From Pedobacter sp. MC2016-15 (GTDB lineage Bacteria > Bacteroidota > Bacteroidia > Sphingobacteriales > Sphingobacteriaceae): 64,000 nucleotides of DNA. A program made the translations under genes and the position numbers. Positions 59,832 to 64,000 of this stretch are shown here, piece by piece. The DNA lies in assembly GCF_026239695.1 (NCBI RefSeq), contig NZ_JAPIVS010000005.1, positions 372,001 through 436,000 on the forward strand, read 5' to 3'. Numbering within the stretch: the stretch's first letter is position 1; every line of letters begins with the position of its first letter. The notes under the pieces are model-generated. The model worked only from the letters and a program-made list of their open reading frames with translations, was not told where the DNA came from and did not search any database.

Positions 59832-61547
59832 TTACTTTTTCTTTGGTTTTGGAAATACCTGATTGGTCTTAGCCCACTGTTGCCATAAACCTTTCAGTTC
59901 AGCAACTTTAGAAGGGTTTGAAGCAGCAAGGTCATTCACTTCAGTCTTATCTTTTGAAAGATCAAACAGATGCCATGTACTATCATTGCTCAATGATACC
60001 AGTTTCCAGTTTCCGGAGCGTGCATAACGGGCTCCAAAGTGTTCGTTAAACAGCGTATGATGACCCGTAACAGTCTTCCCTGCAAATGATGGCGCAAGAC
60101 TGATACCTGTAGTAGGCAGGATATCTTTTCCTTTATATTGTTTAGGATACTTCGCACCCGCCAGTTCAGCAAACGTAGCCATGAAATCCATCACGTGTCC
60201 CACCTGGTTGCTGTATCCTCCTTTTGGAGCAGTAATACCTTTGGGCCAGTAGGCGATCATAGGCGTATGTATACCACCTTCAAAGGACTCTGCCTTGGCA
60301 TATTCGTATGGAGTATTGGCCACATTTGCCCAGATTTTACCGATAGAACTGTAGGTAGTCTGCGGACCTGGCATCGCTTGTTTTTCTGTGGCATAGACGA
60401 TTGGAGAACCCGTTCTCGTTTCGCTCGGGCGGTCGAATCCCGGTCCGTATGCGGCAGCATTTTCAGGACTCGCACCATTATCTGAAAGAAACACAATGAT
60501 CGTATTATCCAGTTTTCCCGTTTTTTTAAGCGCATCGATGATTCTGCCGATTCCCTGATCCATACGGTCGATCATCGCCGCATGTACCGCCATTGCTTCG
60601 GCATCCCAGCCCTGGGTAGGATTATCTTTCCAGCTCGTACCACGTTCAGCTGCCGAAGAAAGTTTAGTCGTCAGCGTATCAATCAGACCCAGCTTAGCCA
60701 TCCTCTTGTATCTGGCTTCCCTGATCGCATCCCAGCCCACTTTGTAAGTGTCTTTGTACTTCGCGATATCTTCTGGTTTAGCCTGCAGTGGCCAGTGCGG
60801 CGCATTTTGTGCTACGTACAGAAAAAACGGTTTGTCAGATTTGCTCCATCCGTTGATGTAAGCTACAGCGGTATCATTGATTGCATCTGTCTGGTAGTAA
60901 TCTTTTGGTACTTCTTTGATAGGTTTGGTGCCACTAACCAGGCTAAAGGGATCAAAGAAATCCACTACGCCCCAGATCGTTCCGAAGAACTGGTCAAAAC
61001 CGCGGCTTGTAGGGTACTGTGCGATCGGAGAGAAATCACCATAATCCTTGTGGTGGTTTAACCAGGCCAGTTGTTCTTTAGGATCCTTTTGAACAATCGT
61101 ATTCGATACATGCCATTTTCCTGACATCGCCGTCTGGTATCCTGCGCCTTTCAGCAGCTCTGCGATAGTGATTGTGTTATCGGCCAGTCGGCCAAGGTAG
61201 CTTGGTAATTCCTCAGCTTCAGTCATCTTCCCGATTCCTGCCTGCTGGTTATAAAGACCCGTCAGCAAAGAGGCGCGGGTAGGGCAGCACCTCGAAGTAT
61301 TGTAAAACTGTTTAAATCTCACGCCATTTTTGGCGAGGAAGTCGAGATTAGGCGTGTTGATCTCACCACCATAACAACCCGCATCAGAGAAGCCCATGTC
61401 ATCGGCCATAATCAATACGATATTCGGGCGAGGCTTTGCTGCCGGCGGCTGCACAATAGTTTTACCCGTTTTAAATGCCGAGAAGGACAGCAACAAGATC
61501 GCGCCCGCTCCCGTGACAGAAAGAAAAATATTTCTGGTTTTGTTCAT
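59832..61547 (-). CDS. Sulfatase (arylsulfatase family S1)
   Basis: A 571-residue sulfatase from the Met at 61547 (MNKTRNIFLSV); a Met at 61571 is an alternative. An N-terminal hydrophobic signal or anchor (residues about 5-25) indicates periplasmic location. The formylglycine site CxPxR appears as C-C-P-T-R in NTSRCCPTRASLLTG, with the first Cys (residue 87) expected to be oxidised. Metal ligands are in LIMADDMGFSD and FLSDNGAS. It needs a formylglycine-generating enzyme, not encoded here. It is third in a susD-hydrolase-sulfatase row, so it probably desulfates the glycan of that locus. Confidence 0.92.
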   Translation of the reverse strand: MNKTRNIFLSVTGAGAILLLSFSAFKTGKTIVQPPAAKPRPNIVLIMADDMGFSDAGCYGGEINTPNLDFLAKNGVRFKQFYNTSRCCPTRASLLTGLYNQQAGIGKMTEAEELPSYLGRLADNTITIAELLKGAGYQTAMSGKWHVSNTIVQKDPKEQLAWLNHHKDYGDFSPIAQYPTSRGFDQFFGTIWGVVDFFDPFSLVSGTKPIKEVPKDYYQTDAINDTAVAYINGWSKSDKPFFLYVAQNAPHWPLQAKPEDIAKYKDTYKVGWDAIREARYKRMAKLGLIDTLTTKLSSAAERGTSWKDNPTQGWDAEAMAVHAAMIDRMDQGIGRIIDALKKTGKLDNTIIVFLSDNGASPENAAAYGPGFDRPSETRTGSPIVYATEKQAMPGPQTTYSSIGKIWANVANTPYEYAKAESFEGGIHTPMIAYWPKGITAPKGGYSNQVGHVMDFMATFAELAGAKYPKQYKGKDILPTTGISLAPSFAGKTVTGHHTLFNEHFGARYARSGNWKLVSLSNDSTWHLFDLSKDKTEVNDLAASNPSKVAELKGLWQQWAKTNQVFPKPKKK

Positions 61548-61578
61548 TTTGATTGTTCTTTTGTTCTTCATTCAATTC

Positions 61579-62649
61579 TTATTTTTTCTCGTTGAGTGAT
61601 TTAATCACCCTGATTTCATCTTCGCTGAAAGGTATTTTGTCTGTTCTGTAAATATCATGGAACCACAATTCTGGTTCTTTACCACTGGCAACAGGCGTAT
61701 CCCATGCAAAAATCGTGTTGGTCTTTCCGGCAACGAAACCCCAGTTGATAGCGCCAACATTTTCATTTTTCAGCATCGGCAGGATCGTCTGGAACAGACT
61801 GCCGTTGCGTCGCGCCATGTACTCTGTACAAACCAGCGGGCGTTTATACTGCTGCAATTCCTTAACGCGGTCCAGATGGCGGTCGACATACCCATATTGA
61901 TGATAAGTGATGATATCAGAATTTTCCAGCTGAACCTTGTTCAGGTTCGCAAATTTATCTTCGAACCTCCATACGCCTGCCGTTAAGGGCTGACTGGGTC
62001 TGATGGCCTGAGCCCAGGTAAACACTTGCTTTAACAAACTCAGACTTTTATCTACATAACCCTTGTTTCCAGGCTCATTGTAGAGGTCCCACATCGCAAT
62101 TCGCTGATCATCTTTAAAGGTCGTGATGATATCTTTTACGTAATGCTCCAGCATCTTCAGGCTGTCCGCGTTATTTCTGATATCCGTTCCCGGATCCTGA
62201 ACCCATCCGCTGTTGTGGACTCCCGGTTTCGGCGCAGGCTGTTTTCCCGGGGCATACTGAGGATTCCAGCAATCGTCAAAGAACACCAGAATCGTCTTTA
62301 TTTTATGCTTGTCGGATATCTTCAGATACTCGTTTATCCTTTTCTTGAATCCCTCTTTATCGGAAGTCCAGGCCACATGGTGCAGAAATACCCTCATCGT
62401 GTTAAAGCCCAGTTCTCCTGCCCATCCCAGTTCTTTATCAATCCCTGCGGGATCAAATGTATCCGCCTGAAACATTTCCAGCTGATTGATCGCAGTTGCG
62501 GGCTGGTAATTACATCCCGTCATCCAGGGTTGAGATTTGTACCACTGTACTGCCTTTTCTTCGGTCCATCGTTTCTGTGCTATGGCAGAAACAGAAAGAA
62601 TCAGTCCTGCGAGAAGCAGTAAGGTTTTCTTGTGTTTTATGAAGCTCAT
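61579..62649 (-). CDS. Secreted clan GH-A glycoside hydrolase (GH5-like)
   Basis: A 356-residue protein from the Met at 62649 (MSFIKHKKTLLLLAGLILSV), with a signal peptide ending at AIAQ (25). The (beta/alpha)8 barrel has the clan GH-A pair: acid/base E192 in MWDLYNEPGN and nucleophile E276 in LVCTEYMARRNGS. GFNTMRVFLHHVAW and GVIN-WG-like strand ends (GAINWGFVAGKTNT) agree. The exact family and substrate cannot be assigned by eye; similar proteins are often labelled beta-xylanase or cellulase. It starts 16 bp after the SusD stop and ends 31 bp before the sulfatase. Confidence 0.85.
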   Translation of the reverse strand: MSFIKHKKTLLLLAGLILSVSAIAQKRWTEEKAVQWYKSQPWMTGCNYQPATAINQLEMFQADTFDPAGIDKELGWAGELGFNTMRVFLHHVAWTSDKEGFKKRINEYLKISDKHKIKTILVFFDDCWNPQYAPGKQPAPKPGVHNSGWVQDPGTDIRNNADSLKMLEHYVKDIITTFKDDQRIAMWDLYNEPGNKGYVDKSLSLLKQVFTWAQAIRPSQPLTAGVWRFEDKFANLNKVQLENSDIITYHQYGYVDRHLDRVKELQQYKRPLVCTEYMARRNGSLFQTILPMLKNENVGAINWGFVAGKTNTIFAWDTPVASGKEPELWFHDIYRTDKIPFSEDEIRVIKSLNEKK

Positions 62650-62665
62650 GATCAAATATATCGAT

Positions 62666-64000
62666 TTAGTATCCGGTATTTTGTGTACATAATTTATTCG
62701 CATCTATTTCCGATTGCGGGATAGGGAAGAGCACCCTGTAGTCTCTGGCATTGCTGATACCTCTGGCTGTGGCGTCAGAAATCAGTTTACCCTGACGGAT
62801 CAGATCTTCGCGGCGTTTACCCTCTGAAATAAACTCCCATCCGCGTTCACGCAGGATCGCATCGCGGAAAGCATCCTTTCCGGAAAGATCTGCGAGCGAA
62901 AGCAAGGGGATGCCTGCGCGTTGGCGGATCTGATTGAGGAGCCCAAGACTCTCAGCGCTTGGCCCCGATAATTCATTCAAAGCCTCTGCACGCGTCAGGA
63001 GGATATCTGCATAACGCAATACAGGAACATCAGTACCGCTGTTGTTGCCCACTGTCGCATTGTCCCAATACTTGAAGCTGCGTGCATTATCACCTGTAGA
63101 TAAGTCTACAGTCACATTACTCGTGTTTACATAGCTGGTCAGAATTAATGAACGTCTTTTGTCTGTTGCCGCAATCGTATTCGTGAAAGCCGTTCTGAGG
63201 CGGTACATCGTTGCGAAGTTTGACATCGAGGAGGTGTAGTTGTAGGCTGGAAATTGTGGGCTGCTTTTATACGCCGGAGGAAGAGCTCCCGCCTGGAACC
63301 AGTTACCGAAGGGATCTTCGGGTCTGCATTGCAGCGCCAGTATGATCTCCCTGTTACGCTCATTTTCTACCCGGAACAGCCCGTCGAAAGCAGCAAAGAG
63401 CTGATAGTAAGTGAGATCAATGATCATCTTTGATGCATCCGCAGCTTTCTGCCACTGCTTGGTATTCAGATAAAACTTGGCGAGAATCGCATAGGCGATA
63501 CCCTTGTTATAGCGGCCGAAATTTGCCTCCGTTCCCGGGGCAGGCAAATCCGGAAGAGCGGCAGTGATTTCAGTTTCTATGAGGTCCAGCATCTGCTGAT
63601 TGCTTGCCCTGGCCAGGTTTCCCGTTTGTGTTTCCGGTGTTCTGATCGGTACCGGGCCAAAGTTATTGTACAGGTTGGCATAAGCCTGCGCCCTGATCAC
63701 ACGTGCTTCCGCGAGGTATAACTTTTTCTTGGCATCGGTGGTATTTACGGCAGCAATGTTGCCGATTACACTGTTGGCATCACGGATGGCCCTGTAATTT
63801 GGAGCCCAGATATCATCAAAAAACGTTGCCGTTGAAGGGTCCCAGGTATAATTGATAATCGTGAGCAGTCCGCCATTTTCGGCTCCGCCAGTATCGAAAG
63901 CTACATCGGTACACATTTCGGAATCGTTGATTACCCAGCGGGAGTTCGTTTGCGTCTGGGATTGTGCGTATGCGCTGTAGAGCACAGATTTGATACCTGC
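62666..64000 (-). CDS. SusD/RagB-family lipoprotein, N-terminus beyond window (partial)
   Basis: The frame is open to the right edge, giving about 444 residues. SusD signatures are present: KLYLAEARVIRAQAYANLYNNFGPVPI, YADILLTRAEALNEL, RAGIPLLSL and RERGWEFISEGKRREDLIRQGK, with the C-terminal IPQSEIDANKLCTQNTGY. The signal peptide, lipobox and SusC partner should lie to the right. It heads the minus-strand hydrolase and sulfatase genes, the distal part of a third glycan locus. Confidence 0.92.
   Translation of the reverse strand, partial: AGIKSVLYSAYAQSQTQTNSRWVINDSEMCTDVAFDTGGAENGGLLTIINYTWDPSTATFFDDIWAPNYRAIRDANSVIGNIAAVNTTDAKKKLYLAEARVIRAQAYANLYNNFGPVPIRTPETQTGNLARASNQQMLDLIETEITAALPDLPAPGTEANFGRYNKGIAYAILAKFYLNTKQWQKAADASKMIIDLTYYQLFAAFDGLFRVENERNREIILALQCRPEDPFGNWFQAGALPPAYKSSPQFPAYNYTSSMSNFATMYRLRTAFTNTIAATDKRRSLILTSYVNTSNVTVDLSTGDNARSFKYWDNATVGNNSGTDVPVLRYADILLTRAEALNELSGPSAESLGLLNQIRQRAGIPLLSLADLSGKDAFRDAILRERGWEFISEGKRREDLIRQGKLISDATARGISNARDYRVLFPIPQSEIDANKLCTQNTGY

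Overview
The window looks like a chromosome segment of a Bacteroidetes soil or plant-associated bacterium, most likely Sphingobacteriaceae and Pedobacter-like. I infer this from three SusC/SusD-type glycan uptake loci (one cut by the right edge), secreted proteins whose signal peptides mostly end in A-x-A-Q, SusD-type lipoproteins, a HisKA_2/TPR sensor kinase, RND efflux genes and almost no Shine-Dalgarno sequences. I see no rRNA, tRNA, CRISPR array or insertion sequence. All family names come from reading motifs; no search was run.

Region 1 (1-24.9 kb) is a pectin/galacturonate utilisation locus. After the tail of a pentapeptide-repeat protein come a LacI regulator, kduI, kduD and a DUF4861 protein. 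Then follow a second, oppositely oriented LacI regulator, a GH43 enzyme, SusC/SusD, a GH28 polygalacturonase, a GH105 unsaturated uronyl hydrolase, uxaB, uxaA, uxaC, kdgK, a KDPG aldolase, an ExuT-like MFS transporter and a GapN-type aldehyde dehydrogenase. Together they cover the route from oligogalacturonides: unsaturated uronate goes through KduI and KduD to 2-keto-3-deoxygluconate (KDG), saturated galacturonate goes through UxaC, UxaB and UxaA to KDG, and KDG goes through KdgK and the aldolase to pyruvate plus glyceraldehyde-3-phosphate, which GapN can oxidise. A 13-bp motif of the form CGGCAACGYTTGC recurs at the lacI2/GH43, susC and uxaB promoters, and a different perfect palindrome precedes lacI1. 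This suggests two LacI-controlled sub-regulons.

Region 2 (24.9-45.2 kb) is mostly general functions: a very long terminator hairpin next to 52-bp tandem repeats, a degenerate retropepsin-like protein, an AsmA-like protein, small secreted proteins, an Omp85-type barrel, a SulP transporter, a stand-alone sigma region-4 protein, a cysteine-less thioredoxin-fold/TPR protein, a PhnA-like zinc-ribbon protein, a gamma-glutamyltransferase, a complete RND tripartite efflux operon and a B12-binding radical SAM protein.

Region 3 (45.2-57.3 kb) has a second SusC/SusD pair without linked carbohydrate enzymes, two paralogous Asp-nucleophile alpha/beta hydrolases (one behind a LysR regulator), and a TPR histidine kinase overlapping a sigma54-activator response regulator. 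Two near-identical TATCA-N6-TGATA palindromes lie upstream of the kinase and of the second hydrolase.

Region 4 (57.3-59.8 kb) is the most interesting: a structured leader, a small secreted protein with three exact 14-residue-spaced NTNINIF repeats, a ~160-residue one-helix protein with an FFAP motif, and an HTTM membrane protein overlapping it. The architecture resembles the SdpA/SdpB/SdpC peptide toxin export systems, but with an unrelated-looking precursor. Region 5 (59.8-64 kb) is the distal part of a third glycan locus on the minus strand: SusD, a clan GH-A hydrolase and a sulfatase.
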